From Bacillus sp. DTU_2020_1000418_1_SI_GHA_SEK_038 (GTDB lineage: Bacteria; Bacillota; Bacilli; Bacillales; Cytobacillaceae): a stretch of DNA of 64,000 nt. The position numbers and the translations under genes were made by a program. Positions 17,800 to 26,934 of this stretch are shown in pieces (the first letter of the stretch is position 1; each line of letters opens with the position of its first letter). The notes under the pieces are model-generated. The model saw only the letters and a program-made list of their open reading frames with translations. It was not told the origin of the DNA and did no database searches. The stretch is from NCBI RefSeq assembly GCF_032341175.1, contig NZ_CP135435.1:2480001-2544000 (forward strand), read 5' to 3'.

Positions 17800-18420
17800 A
17801 TGCCTATTTCATTTCCTGTCAATATCGAAACCGTATTAATTAGCAGCGGACCAGATAAAAAAGTCTTTTATCCCAAGGTGACTGGTTTACAAAATCAAGG
17901 CTTCGAAAGGTTAATTAATCGCACGATTGCCGCTCAAACACAGCAACTTATCAATAAACAAGCTGGTGATATGCCGACTTCAGTCGTTGAAATGATTGGA
18001 TCTTATGAGATCAAGAATAATCAGCGCGAGATTCTGAGCTTATCACTCTCCAATTACACTTACCATTACCATGCTGCACACGGTATGACGTATATAAAAT
18101 CTTTGACATTTGATCTGCAAAATGGAAAGCAATGTCAACTTGTAGATTTATTTAAACCTGGAAGTAATTATGTCAAAAGGCTCTCAGACTTAATTCGCAA
18201 GCAAATTAATCAACGGAACATTCAAACGCTAGTTGACTTTAAAAGCATTAAGCCAAATCAAGATTTTTATATAGCAGACAAATCTTTAGTGATCTATTTT
18301 CAGCTATATGAAATAACCCCATATGCTTTTGGTTTCCCGATGTTTCCTATCTCTGTATATGATTTGGAGGATATCATCGATGAAAACGGGCCGCTTGGAC
18401 GCATGGCTGTTAATGTATAA
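17800..18420 (+). CDS. DUF3298-type secreted or surface domain protein
   Basis: 206 aa from the ATG at 17800, behind GAAGGA; an in-frame TTG at 17791 is too close to that site. The order of conserved segments fits the DUF4163/DUF3298 pair found in PdaC and RsiV: YPKVTGLQNQGFERLINRTI near residue 20, SLSNYTYHYHAAHGMTYIKS near 80, FDLQNGKQCQLVDLF near 105 and YFQLYEITPYAFGFP near 167. No signal peptide is visible, which is unusual for this fold. It stands alone and its role is unknown. Confidence 0.75.
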   Translation: MPISFPVNIETVLISSGPDKKVFYPKVTGLQNQGFERLINRTIAAQTQQLINKQAGDMPTSVVEMIGSYEIKNNQREILSLSLSNYTYHYHAAHGMTYIKSLTFDLQNGKQCQLVDLFKPGSNYVKRLSDLIRKQINQRNIQTLVDFKSIKPNQDFYIADKSLVIYFQLYEITPYAFGFPMFPISVYDLEDIIDENGPLGRMAVNV

Positions 18421-18568
18421 GTACAAGTCTTAGCAGTCATTTTCGAATATAACAAATATGAAATCCTTTGAGCACTAATAACTCCAGACCATGAAAAATA
18501 GTCTTCCCATCAAGAGAAGACTAAAATTACCACGTAGAAATTCTTTTTTTATTACGTAAAAGATCTGT

Positions 18569-18889
18569 TTAGGTTTCCTGCTTTGAAAATTTTACCCTTG
18601 CCCAGACATCCAGCTTTTTTACATGTTTTTTTCCAATAGTAAGACCATATAAAATCAACAGTACAATGATCAGCGTAAATAAATCCACTTTTTTTGTGAA
18701 TATGAAATTAATGATCCCCATTAGTACTTGGGGAATCACTCCGGTGATGGCTACTAAAACTGCGGCAACTTTGAACCAGAAGTCTGATTTTAAGCTGTAC
18801 CTCGCATATAGGAGGAAAAAGATTGAAGCCCATGCCAGTACCTCAAGGGTTATTAAGATGATCCATTTATTTTCCATTAAAACATTCAA
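18569..18889 (-). CDS. Small membrane protein, unknown function
   Basis: 106 aa with three hydrophobic segments: WIILITLEVLAWASIFFLLY, VAAVLVAITGVIPQVLMGII and LFTLIIVLLILYGLTIG. A later in-frame ATG (MENKWIIL, 18877) is an alternative start. It lies 75 bp downstream of the NCS1 permease and could be co-transcribed. I do not recognise the family. Confidence 0.6.
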   Translation of the reverse strand: MNVLMENKWIILITLEVLAWASIFFLLYARYSLKSDFWFKVAAVLVAITGVIPQVLMGIINFIFTKKVDLFTLIIVLLILYGLTIGKKHVKKLDVWARVKFSKQET

Positions 18890-18963
18890 TGCTCCGCAAC
18901 CTCTTTTTTTTAGGATTTTGTCTTCTTATATTTTGATGCCAGATTCAATCCAATTAGAGAGTT

Positions 18964-20400
18964 TTAAATTACATGGTCAATTTTAGAATCATCATTAATA
19001 GTAAAATTTGTAAGATCCTCGGCTGTTTCGGAAACCATTACTGGGAATTTTTTCGCGAACAAATTGCCTGCAAAAATGTAAAGCACCGATGTAGCAGCTA
19101 AGGAAACAAAGTAATTATAATCCAAGAACAACAGACCAATTATTATACCCGATACATAACAAGATAAGGATACGGGATTGATTCCATGCCAGTAGAAATA
19201 TTTCCCCCTGCTGTTAAATAGATCCCCAAGACTGTATTTCCTTTTTCGGAAGTAGTAATAATCTACGGCTATGATTGCCAGCGCAGGTCCGCCCGCTGCC
19301 CCGAATACAGCTAAAAACACATCTAAAATTGGCCCAAACTTCCACGGCTGTAGAACAAACGCAAGCACGCCCACAATGACGGTGGCTGTCTTGAAATTTA
19401 TCTTTTTAGGGGCTAGCGCGCATATGACATAAACTGAAGGGAATAGATTTGCAGCAGTATTTGTAGATAATTGTGCTACGAATACAAACAAGGCTAAGAT
19501 TGCGATTATTAGATTATTCCCTCCGGCAACTAATTCCGTAAGGTACGGCAGCACTTCTGAGCCAGTCATGCCAGGCACCAAAACTACCGTAATAATGCCA
19601 ATCATTGTAAAAAACATAAATGCAGGCGAGGACATAATAATGTACGAAATCAAATGTGTTCTTGCGGCTTTTTTCATGTTGCCATTTTTTATCGTACAGT
19701 CCTTAGTAAAATCGTTAAATCCCATTGCAACAGCCGCATATCCACCTAAACAAACACCAAAACCATACAGCCAGCTTTTACTAGTTCCCCCTGTACGGCC
19801 AAGGTCCCAAACATCAATCAAAGAAACACTATGAGTTTTCATCAATACATAAAACATAATTCCGCCAATTATGATCATCAGTGGTGCCGCAAACGTCGTA
19901 AATCGTTCAATCCCTTTGGCACCGGATATGGTTACTAAGATGAGCAGTATAGCATTAATAATTATCGCAACTAACATGTTACTGAATCCAAACACAGCCG
20001 TCATAAACATGTTAATTGCTGTTGCACCTATAAAACCGTTTAATCCGACAAAAATTATGGCAGGCATTGCTCGCACAAGTCCAACAATCTTCCCGCCAAG
20101 CGGCCCTGCCACAGCCGTTATTGTTGTGGCGAAAGAAACGCCATACTTCAGTCCAATCTCCTGTGTGACGAAGCAGGCTAAACACACTAGCAGCTGACCA
20201 ATCAGATTAATCCAGACAAGTTCTCCAATTGTATAATACTGTACCAAAGGTGTCATAACCAAAAAGCTTGTCACCTGCACCGCGATTCCGAACCATATGA
20301 CACCGATACCAAATGAACCGATCTTTCTTTTGGAATACTCTACTGGAGCCAACGATTCGCTATAGAGGTCATGTTCAGATTTTGCCTGAAAATTTATCAT
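18964..20400 (-). CDS. NCS1 family permease (cytosine/purine/allantoin type)
   Basis: 478 aa with about 12 transmembrane segments, starting at an ATG behind GGGAGGG. NCS1 traits: the N-terminal APVEYSKRKIGSFGIGVIWFG, GLNGFIGATAINMF near residue 118, GYAAVAMGFNDFTKD near 217 and the C-terminal VDYYYFRKRKY near 377. NCS1 carriers import nucleobases, hydantoins and related ring compounds with protons or sodium. The next gene upstream encodes a creatininase-type enzyme, so creatinine or a related cyclic ureide is a reasonable substrate guess; cytosine-like substrates are not excluded. Confidence 0.88.
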   Translation of the reverse strand: MINFQAKSEHDLYSESLAPVEYSKRKIGSFGIGVIWFGIAVQVTSFLVMTPLVQYYTIGELVWINLIGQLLVCLACFVTQEIGLKYGVSFATTITAVAGPLGGKIVGLVRAMPAIIFVGLNGFIGATAINMFMTAVFGFSNMLVAIIINAILLILVTISGAKGIERFTTFAAPLMIIIGGIMFYVLMKTHSVSLIDVWDLGRTGGTSKSWLYGFGVCLGGYAAVAMGFNDFTKDCTIKNGNMKKAARTHLISYIIMSSPAFMFFTMIGIITVVLVPGMTGSEVLPYLTELVAGGNNLIIAILALFVFVAQLSTNTAANLFPSVYVICALAPKKINFKTATVIVGVLAFVLQPWKFGPILDVFLAVFGAAGGPALAIIAVDYYYFRKRKYSLGDLFNSRGKYFYWHGINPVSLSCYVSGIIIGLLFLDYNYFVSLAATSVLYIFAGNLFAKKFPVMVSETAEDLTNFTINDDSKIDHVI

Positions 20401-20538
20401 TATTTTTCCCTCCCAAAATGATATCGAAAAACATCCATTTTACCGTTGTCTCCAATATGAATCCTTGATATCAGACTAGCATTATGACACCAACATCAAG
20501 GCTTTTTCGCGCGCATATACAGATAAATATTTATCTGC

Positions 20539-21327
20539 CTAGTTCTCCTTTTCCCACCTTGTAAACTCCATATTTACACACTCTACTAAATTCTGGCTAA
20601 TCTCTTTCCATACCACTTCACCCTTGTCCTTAGTTGCTAGTGATGCCTTCCACAGTATACCGCTCTCCGTTGTAATTCTTTTTGGAATAGGCAGCATATC
20701 GTAAAATGGATAATATTCCGCTTTATCATCCTTTGCCTTCGAAAAGTCGACTAGCTCAGGTGCTACATACAACATTACAGATGTTTCAAAAATAGAAGCA
20801 TGCTCAATCCCCCACCCTGGAAAGTGTCCCTCAAACACATATTCCATTGTCTCTGGCTTTAATTCACTAAAGGGAGATTCGATTATAAGCAACTTTAAAT
20901 CGGGATAATCTCTTTTTCTATCCTCGAGCACATTATAAGCAGCATCATAAATAAAATTTGAATTTTCAAAATGCCAATTAAAGAGTACTATTTTTCTAAA
21001 ACCCGTTCGAATAAATTCCTTCACAACGTCCATAATTACTGCGGTCAAGGTTGAGCCGCTAACAGAAGTTGTGCCTGGGAAGGTTTGCCCGCCACCTGTG
21101 CAGGGGCGCGAGCGAAATCCATAGCTCACTGTAGGTGCAACGATCAAGTTTGTTTCCTTTGCCACATCCAATGCCATTCTCTCCGCTAGAAGTGCATCTG
21201 TGCACAGAGGCATATGTGGGCCATGCTGTTCCGTTGCTCCTATTGGCAGAATCACTCCACATCCATCATCAACAGCATCTTTGACCTCCATCCAAGTCAT
21301 TTCAGACATCAATCTTTTACTACGCAT
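20539..21327 (-). CDS. Creatininase (creatinine amidohydrolase) family protein
   Basis: 262 aa from the ATG at 21327, eight bases after GGGAG; a GTG at 21336 is in frame. Metal-binding motifs are in order: GATEQHGPHMPLCTD near residue 35 (E, H, D ligands), then NWHFENSNFI near 118 (H and E), then EHASIFETS near 178. The HxEN form of the second motif resembles true creatininase (HYEN in the Pseudomonas enzyme), while many other family members have HGGN there. It would open creatinine to creatine. It sits 138 bp upstream of an NCS1 permease on the same strand. No creatinase or sarcosine oxidase gene is nearby. Confidence 0.82.
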   Translation of the reverse strand: MRSKRLMSEMTWMEVKDAVDDGCGVILPIGATEQHGPHMPLCTDALLAERMALDVAKETNLIVAPTVSYGFRSRPCTGGGQTFPGTTSVSGSTLTAVIMDVVKEFIRTGFRKIVLFNWHFENSNFIYDAAYNVLEDRKRDYPDLKLLIIESPFSELKPETMEYVFEGHFPGWGIEHASIFETSVMLYVAPELVDFSKAKDDKAEYYPFYDMLPIPKRITTESGILWKASLATKDKGEVVWKEISQNLVECVNMEFTRWEKEN

Positions 21328-22008
21328 TGATAACACTCCCTTTCTACTTTTAGTTACACAATAAAGCCGGCAAAGACTACCTCGCCATCAACTGATAATG
21401 GCAACCTGGACAAACTGATGCAGTGCCACAATCATAACGAAGTTCCCAATGACTAAATCAATTGCATAATCTACTTAAGCGATATTGTTCACTCTCAAAA
21501 CCATTAATTGGAATCAATGAAAACGCTGTCAAAAACTGGTATTCTTTCGCTTTTCTTGGTAGATGGAAGATTTAACCAACGCAATCTCCGTTCATGGTCA
21601 ATTGAGTTCAAATCGCTTATATAGCATGTATACTCGCTTTCTGATGAGACAGAACTTCTTTTTTTGATCTTCTTACTCCATTTGAGTCCTATTAAGGAAC
21701 AAACTAGTAAATCTAAAAAGGATATAAAAAAACAAAAAAAGCTAGTCACCTCGCGTGAGTAGCTTTTGTTTTTTCTATTATTAAATTTCAAAGTGACCGG
21801 TTTTTCCGCCGTTTGAATAAAGATTTAGGTGTTAAGGGGAAGGTGATTTATGGTTCTAATACTACTAAAAACGGATCCGTCTTAAATAATTCTCTTGAAT
21901 AGCAAAATAGTTTAGCAATTATATAGCAGATTTTTTACGAAGAAATGCCAAAAGATAGGAATGACTTAAGTGCTTAATAGAAATGAATTTAATAGTAGAT
22001 GAAGCTTT
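21328..22008. other. Intergenic region between creatininase and cwlJ
   Basis: No convincing gene. On the minus strand, 21377-21450 could encode a start-less fragment HWELRYDCGTASVCPGCHYQ, which has zinc-ribbon-like cysteines and may be a gene relic. A strong bidirectional terminator lies at 21726-21774. A 95-codon minus-strand frame at 21504-21791 runs through that terminator and is not supported. Confidence 0.4.
21726..21774. terminator. Bidirectional intrinsic terminator
   Basis: Stem AGCTAGTCAC/GTGAGTAGCT with flanking AAAAAACAAAA and TTTTGTTTTTT arms around a CTCGC loop. It has a T-rich tail in both directions. Confidence 0.75.
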
Positions 22009-22449
22009 TTATCCTCTATAAACACTATCACATGTTCCAGGCGCTGGTTCATAAAAACAATGCTGTTTAAATTGACCAGTAAAAGGTTGGTTGTACCATG
22101 TAGGAGGACAAGGACCGTATGGATTAAAGTACCAAAGAGAATATTTCGCTGGGTGATCTCGCCAAGATTCCAAATTCTGTCTTGCTAATCTTCTTTCAAA
22201 ATCTCTTGCCCTTTGATAAAATACATTGCCTTTTTGAACAGCTTCAAATGAAAAATTTCCTCCTTGTACTTGAAATATGACTTGATTAATTGTTCTCAAA
22301 TCTTTAAAGTCAGTACAATCTGCGACAACGCGGTTAACAATTACATTTCCGACATATAACATTCCTTGTTTTCCTTCGCCTTCTGCCTCCGCTCTCATCA
22401 TCCTGGCCATTAAGTCAACGTCTGCACTTCGATAAGCTACTCTTGCCAT
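22009..22449 (-). CDS. cwlJ: Spore cortex cell wall hydrolase CwlJ
   Basis: 146 aa from the ATG at 22449 behind GGAGGTGG; an upstream in-frame start at 22503 precedes that site. It is the SleB/CwlJ hydrolase domain alone, with no SleB-type peptidoglycan-binding part: LMARMMRAEAEGEGKQGMLYVG near residue 11 (the AEAxGE motif), VIVNRVVADC near 33 and the tail HCFYEPAPGTCD. CwlJ degrades spore cortex during germination and is coat-localised, normally depending on GerQ. No gerQ gene is adjacent. This is the clearest evidence that the organism forms spores. Confidence 0.92.
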   Translation of the reverse strand: MARVAYRSADVDLMARMMRAEAEGEGKQGMLYVGNVIVNRVVADCTDFKDLRTINQVIFQVQGGNFSFEAVQKGNVFYQRARDFERRLARQNLESWRDHPAKYSLWYFNPYGPCPPTWYNQPFTGQFKQHCFYEPAPGTCDSVYRG

Positions 22450-22655
22450 TTTTCCACCTCCACAATATAAGTATGAACAAACGAATTCATTAATGAATGT
22501 CATTGAACCTTATTTAAAATCCCTCTGCAAATTGTAAATAAAGGCCACAGGCATTTTTTCTTTTTTGGAGAATGGAGCAAACGATACATCAATGTCTATC
22601 AGTCTTCATAAATTTATACATAAAGAATAACAATCAGTTTGTGGGGAGGCTGTAT

Positions 22656-23453
22656 ATGAAAATATGGCGTTTAGGTCATGCAATGTACGTATTGAAAAGT
22701 AAATCAGGCAAAAATTATTTGATTGATCCGTTTTTTGATTTGAACCCTGGTTTTGCAAAAGAATTAGATGATGAAAGTTTTTACAAATCCATCGATGTTG
22801 TTTTTTTGACTCATGGGCATTTAGATCATTCGAGCGGTTTGTCTAAATTAATTCAATATAAACCAGATATCATGATTGTTGCGCAATATGATTTAGCAAT
22901 GATTCTTCTTCAAAAGGGAATGAAAAATGTTTTTCCGATTAATTTCGGCGGGAGCGCTTCGCTAGATGATGTACATGTAACTATGGTTCAGGCGTTGCAT
23001 ACTTCATCCTATGGCGAAACTGAAGGATTACCTGTGTATGCCGGAGAGGCAGCCGGCTATATATTTGATTTTAAAGATGATTATACCGTTTATCACTCTG
23101 GAGATACTGGATTAATGCTTGATATGAAGCTGATACAAGATTTCTATCAGCCTGATATTGCCATCCTCTCTTCAGCTGGCCAACTTACCATGGGACCGAA
23201 AGAAGCAGCCTATGCTGTTCAACATTTATTAGATGTGAAATATGTTATACCAAGTCATAACTTTCCAACCGAAAAGACCGCAACCAATTTAGACTCTCAT
23301 ACTCAGCTGACAAAAAGTTTCCCAATTGTCGGGTATATGATGAGTACTGGTAAAGAATTAGTAGAATTATTGAAGGATTATTCAAAGACGGAAGTGATCG
23401 AACTTTCCTTTGGGGAAGAAAGAGAGTTTACGAAGGAAAGTGTTGTTGAATGA
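22656..23453 (+). CDS. Metallo-beta-lactamase fold metal-dependent hydrolase (UPF0173-like)
   Basis: 265 aa from the ATG at 22656 behind GGGGAGG. It begins MKIWRLGHAMYVLKSK and has the metal-binding motif LTHGHLDHSSG near residue 55 (HxHxDH) and further ligand positions YHSGDTG near 148 and PSHNFPTE near 203. The protein is slightly longer than the YtkL-type UPF0173 proteins. Substrate unknown. It is a single-gene unit closed by a terminator. Confidence 0.82.
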   Translation: MKIWRLGHAMYVLKSKSGKNYLIDPFFDLNPGFAKELDDESFYKSIDVVFLTHGHLDHSSGLSKLIQYKPDIMIVAQYDLAMILLQKGMKNVFPINFGGSASLDDVHVTMVQALHTSSYGETEGLPVYAGEAAGYIFDFKDDYTVYHSGDTGLMLDMKLIQDFYQPDIAILSSAGQLTMGPKEAAYAVQHLLDVKYVIPSHNFPTEKTATNLDSHTQLTKSFPIVGYMMSTGKELVELLKDYSKTEVIELSFGEEREFTKESVVE

Positions 23454-23462
23454 GAAAAAGAG

Positions 23463-23495
23463 CCTAAACTGTCAATTGGCAGTTTAGGTTCTTTC
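23463..23495 (+). terminator. Intrinsic terminator
   Basis: Stem CCTAAACTG/CAGTTTAGG with loop TCAATTGG and a TTCTTTC tail, ten bases after the hydrolase stop. Confidence 0.85.
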
Positions 23496-23546
23496 GATTA
23501 CTACAGATCAAAAAATCAGCCTGAAACTAAATTTATTCATATTAAA

Positions 23547-23575
23547 AAAACAAAAAGCCGTCAATTTGACGACTT
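23547..23575 (-). terminator. Intrinsic terminator for the DUF2157/GDYXXLXY operon
   Basis: Stem AAGCCGTCAA/TTGACGACTT (one mismatch). On the minus strand it is followed by TTTTTGTTTTTTT. Confidence 0.7.
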
Positions 23576-23749
23576 GGATTCAATCATTTTTCATTGAAAA
23601 CTTCAATAAATTCCTGTGTGTTTACTACACTGAATTGATATTGTCCGTTCAAATTAAACATACCGCTCTAAAAAAATTTAGAAAATCCATACCATATTTA
23701 ATAACACAATGAGGAAATATTAATCGAACCCGTATGTGATATATTCCAA

Positions 23750-24334
23750 TTAATGACGCGCACTCAAAAATACCTCCTGCAGAATCGGATAACCATTCTT
23801 TACTTTGATTTCCGCAATTAATCGACCTTCCCTAGCATCTTGTTCTAACTGTTTCCCAGTGTTTTCTTCTAAAAAGTAGCGTTCAACTGGAATATCGATG
23901 TATACAACTTCTTCGGATGTTTGATCATTCCAATCGGAATAGGATATGTAAGGACTCATGATTCCTTTAATGTAAGGGCTGGAGGATGGTTTTTTTTCTG
24001 TAATGATTACTGCTTCGTGGGTCCCTGATTTTTGGTTTAGTTCTAAAACGATGTAAACAGATGTATCTTTATAGTCTTTGAAGGAATGACCGTTACTCTC
24101 TAGTTTGGATTGAAGCTCCTTATCTAGTAATGTTACAGGCAACCTCTCTATTTCAAATTGCAGATTTACGTAATCTCCATAGAACAAATCTCTTGGGTCA
24201 AGGGGGACTGTTTGCAGATAAATTGTTTCCCCAAAAAAGGTTGTTAAAAGCGGTTTTACTGTCATCCCTAACAAGATCATGACAGGAATGATTAGCGAAA
24301 GGAGAAATTGTTTATTCTTTGAAAGTTGGATCAT
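23750..24334 (-). CDS. GDYXXLXY domain protein
   Basis: 194 aa from the ATG at 24334 behind AAAGGAGGG; an in-frame start at 24364 lies before that site. One N-terminal membrane anchor (FLLSLIIPVMILLGM) precedes the extracytoplasmic domain. The name-giving motif is present as LFYGDYVNLQFEI near residue 61, after LDPRD. The family regularly follows DUF2157 membrane proteins, as here, where the two genes overlap by 23 bp. Function is not known; membrane stress or envelope roles have been suggested from context only. Confidence 0.85.
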   Translation of the reverse strand: MIQLSKNKQFLLSLIIPVMILLGMTVKPLLTTFFGETIYLQTVPLDPRDLFYGDYVNLQFEIERLPVTLLDKELQSKLESNGHSFKDYKDTSVYIVLELNQKSGTHEAVIITEKKPSSSPYIKGIMSPYISYSDWNDQTSEEVVYIDIPVERYFLEENTGKQLEQDAREGRLIAEIKVKNGYPILQEVFLSARH

Positions 24335-25604
24335 TCTTTTTCCCTCCTTTTCTAGTTCGCTCAAACCAAATACCTAATGCGATCAAGAGAATCCCGCCAA
24401 TAAGGAATGCGATTGATTTGTTCATGAATTGCAAGGATAAGTCTACATAGAAACGAAGGATAAACACACATACAATCCCTACCCCGAATAAGTTGCCTTT
24501 ACTTGCCATTGATAACGCATAGATAGCATATAAAACCCCTACTACAATACAAGGGATTAAGGCCTTTGTATCAGTTGTTGCCCAATTAGGGAAACTTAAC
24601 TCCCACATGAAAGGGATAGTTAGCATAATTGCTGTTATAAAGTGCAGGGCTGAACCGATTACTTTCATAGGGATTTCATAATCTGTATGCCGAATGTGCG
24701 TATACGCCAGGCCAAGTACAAATAAGAAGATGAGCAGCAAAATAATATTTTCTATTTCATAGAATACATAGACTGTTATGATTGCTTGAATGACCATTAA
24801 AGTGTTGATAGAAAATAAAATGATAGACTTGTTTAGGAACTTGTGACCTGAATAAAACAATGGCGGTATTAATACAATGAATATCCAAGGTAAAGATTCT
24901 GTTTCTGCAAGAGTTCGGAAGTAAAAATGCGTTTGGATAAATTGATATAAAATAAGCATGTTAACCACTAGCATAATTTTTCTGCTTTCTTTCATGATAT
25001 AATGCCCACAGAAGAATAAGAGAGGAATAAGAAAGATGGCTAGATACCACAAATCACTTTCGTAATGGATGAACTTCAGTTCAATAAATACATAAATAAA
25101 TATTAAACTGATAGCTTTTAATATTTTATCTTTACAATAGAACGCTAACGGCAGAGTTCCTAATCCCCACCATATGAAAGTATTTTCTGCTTTGCCTCCT
25201 AAGTGGAATAGTTGTCCTATGTAAAATAACTCTCCACCAAAAGCAAATACCCCTATATAATAGAAGGCTCTGGCAATATACGGTCTCCTATTTTCTAACA
25301 GTCTGGCACTTATGAAGAAACCAATTAAGATGGTAAGCAATAAGATATATTTTGTGCTGCTTGTCATGTTAGACCAGTTACTTGCTATAAAACTTAAAAT
25401 ACCTAACCCGATAAGAAATGCTCCTATTGTTAAAAGGATAGAAATCATATTGATTTTTTTACTCGGCTTTAATGCTCCATTAGGATACTCATAAAGTGCA
25501 ATCAATTTATCTGCTTGGCCTTCTTGAAGGTTACCTGTTGACTCTAAATACTTGAATTCGTTCTTTAGGAAGTCGTATGACGACCTGTGTATGACTTTCT
25601 TCAA
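24312..25604 (-). CDS. DUF2157 domain multispanning membrane protein
   Basis: 430 aa, TTG start behind GGGGGT. A cytoplasmic N-terminus of about 55 residues (the DUF2157-type segment with LIALYEYPN) is followed by about 12 hydrophobic segments, beginning ISILLTIGAFLIGLGILSFIASNW. The C-terminus ends in KGGKKNDPTFKE. It overlaps the downstream GDYXXLXY gene by 23 bp, the standard partner in Bacillus. Function unknown. Confidence 0.83.
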   Translation of the reverse strand: MKKVIHRSSYDFLKNEFKYLESTGNLQEGQADKLIALYEYPNGALKPSKKINMISILLTIGAFLIGLGILSFIASNWSNMTSSTKYILLLTILIGFFISARLLENRRPYIARAFYYIGVFAFGGELFYIGQLFHLGGKAENTFIWWGLGTLPLAFYCKDKILKAISLIFIYVFIELKFIHYESDLWYLAIFLIPLLFFCGHYIMKESRKIMLVVNMLILYQFIQTHFYFRTLAETESLPWIFIVLIPPLFYSGHKFLNKSIILFSINTLMVIQAIITVYVFYEIENIILLLIFLFVLGLAYTHIRHTDYEIPMKVIGSALHFITAIMLTIPFMWELSFPNWATTDTKALIPCIVVGVLYAIYALSMASKGNLFGVGIVCVFILRFYVDLSLQFMNKSIAFLIGGILLIALGIWFERTRKGGKKNDPTFKE

Positions 25605-25912
25605 GTTCTTTACCCCCAGTTATTTCTTCTTGTTCTAATAATCTATAGCCTTTGTTTAACTTTATTCAAAAGTAACCAGCTAATTCACTTAATTGCCAAC
25701 AAATATATTAATGTTTTTTCGGTCATCATTTTATTATCTATTACAAAATTCAATACATACACAAGAAATCGACTTTTATATCAAGGCATTCTTTTGTCGT
25801 TAGGAACATTCTAGAGGAAATTGTTTCAACTATTTATTCTAAATAATTTCATCCTTGAACGTTGTTATATTTGGGAGAGGAACATGGCCCCTCATCCCAT
25901 CCAAACTTGAAA
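25605..25912. other. Intergenic region
   Basis: About 308 bp between the divergently placed DUF2157 promoter and the end of the next leftward gene. AT-rich, no gene, no clear terminator. Confidence 0.4.
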
Positions 25913-26770
25913 TTACTCTCCAAGTTCAAAACCATTTACAAAATAATCCAACGTCTCAAGTTCATCCTCATTCAAGTCTCGATTGACAATCGATTGATAG
26001 GCTATTTTAATTTCATCATATCGTCCTTCGTATTGTTCAGTTAAATGGGCTAGATTCCTTAACAGTTTTGCCTCTTGCTGATATTCGTGTTTTGATACAG
26101 GTTTCCAATGAGAAAGGATATAGGTTTCTGCATCAAATTGGGCAATTTTGTCTAAAAGTTGAAGTGTCCGCTTTACTGTCATATTTCTTTTACTAGCATA
26201 AAGGTTAGCGTAAATCGCATCCGCCAAAAACAATATTTTTTCTTCTTTAATATAGACAATGACAGAGTCTTGAGCATGATCGCCGCCAACATGGTGAATT
26301 TGACAAGTGACTCCGCCTAGGTCAATGTCCATTCTTTTTTCAAAAGTTACTTCAGGAAGCTTTATAGTTATATTTCTTTCACTTCCAAACTCTTCCTTTA
26401 TGGCATTTGCGCAAAATTCTATTTCCACACCAGACTTCACTCGTTCATCCAATGCTGCATCGCTCCATTCGAACGAAACGAGCTTTTCTAGCTCATCTTT
26501 CGTTTGTTTGGAAGCAACAGAAATCATGTCCAATGCAGACAATCCAAAAGTATGATCCCAATGCCAATGTGTAAGCACAACTAAACTTGGCTGAGGGATA
26601 TGATTCTTTTCTAACTCGCTAAGAAAATACTTAGCATGTGCTTCTGAATTGCCAGCGTCTATCATTAAAGACCGTTTATCCCCAATGACCACGCCTAAAA
26701 TAGGCCGGTCCGTCTCCGAAACAGGTGTTTGATACCAAAAACGATTACTGATTTTTTCTAAAGCTTGCAT
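25913..26770 (-). CDS. Metallo-beta-lactamase fold hydrolase
   Basis: 285 aa, ATG behind GCAGGAGGAA. The metal-binding motif is LTHWHWDHTFG near residue 61 (HxHxDH), with later ligands HHVGGDHAQDS near 158 and FLADAIYANLY near 178. The C-terminal 60 residues form a helical extension. Members of this group include glyoxalase II-like and quorum-quenching enzymes; the substrate cannot be assigned. No operon partner. Confidence 0.82.
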   Translation of the reverse strand: MQALEKISNRFWYQTPVSETDRPILGVVIGDKRSLMIDAGNSEAHAKYFLSELEKNHIPQPSLVVLTHWHWDHTFGLSALDMISVASKQTKDELEKLVSFEWSDAALDERVKSGVEIEFCANAIKEEFGSERNITIKLPEVTFEKRMDIDLGGVTCQIHHVGGDHAQDSVIVYIKEEKILFLADAIYANLYASKRNMTVKRTLQLLDKIAQFDAETYILSHWKPVSKHEYQQEAKLLRNLAHLTEQYEGRYDEIKIAYQSIVNRDLNEDELETLDYFVNGFELGE

Positions 26771-26854
26771 CTGCCTTCCTCCTGCTCATCTTTCGAATAA
26801 TCATATTATACAATTTTTTCCCAGTGGGATACGAGGTTTACAGTAATCGTTTTT

Positions 26855-26884
26855 TTAGCAAAATAGATCTGGCAATTGTATAGT
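26855..26884 (+). promoter_or_regulatory. SigA-like promoter of HtrA-like gene, copy 1
   Basis: TTAGCA, 18-bp spacer, TATAGT. The same two boxes with the same spacing lie before the second copy of the gene (36160-36189), and the spacers share GGCAATTG, so the promoter was duplicated with the gene and then conserved. Confidence 0.65.
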
Positions 26885-26934
26885 AGATTTATATTAATAA
26901 TAAAGTCCGAATACATATGAAAGGATTTTACGGG

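Noticed and set aside
21504..21791. 95-codon minus-strand frame
   Set aside because: Its 5' part is the bidirectional terminator at 21726-21774 and no ribosome binding site precedes it.
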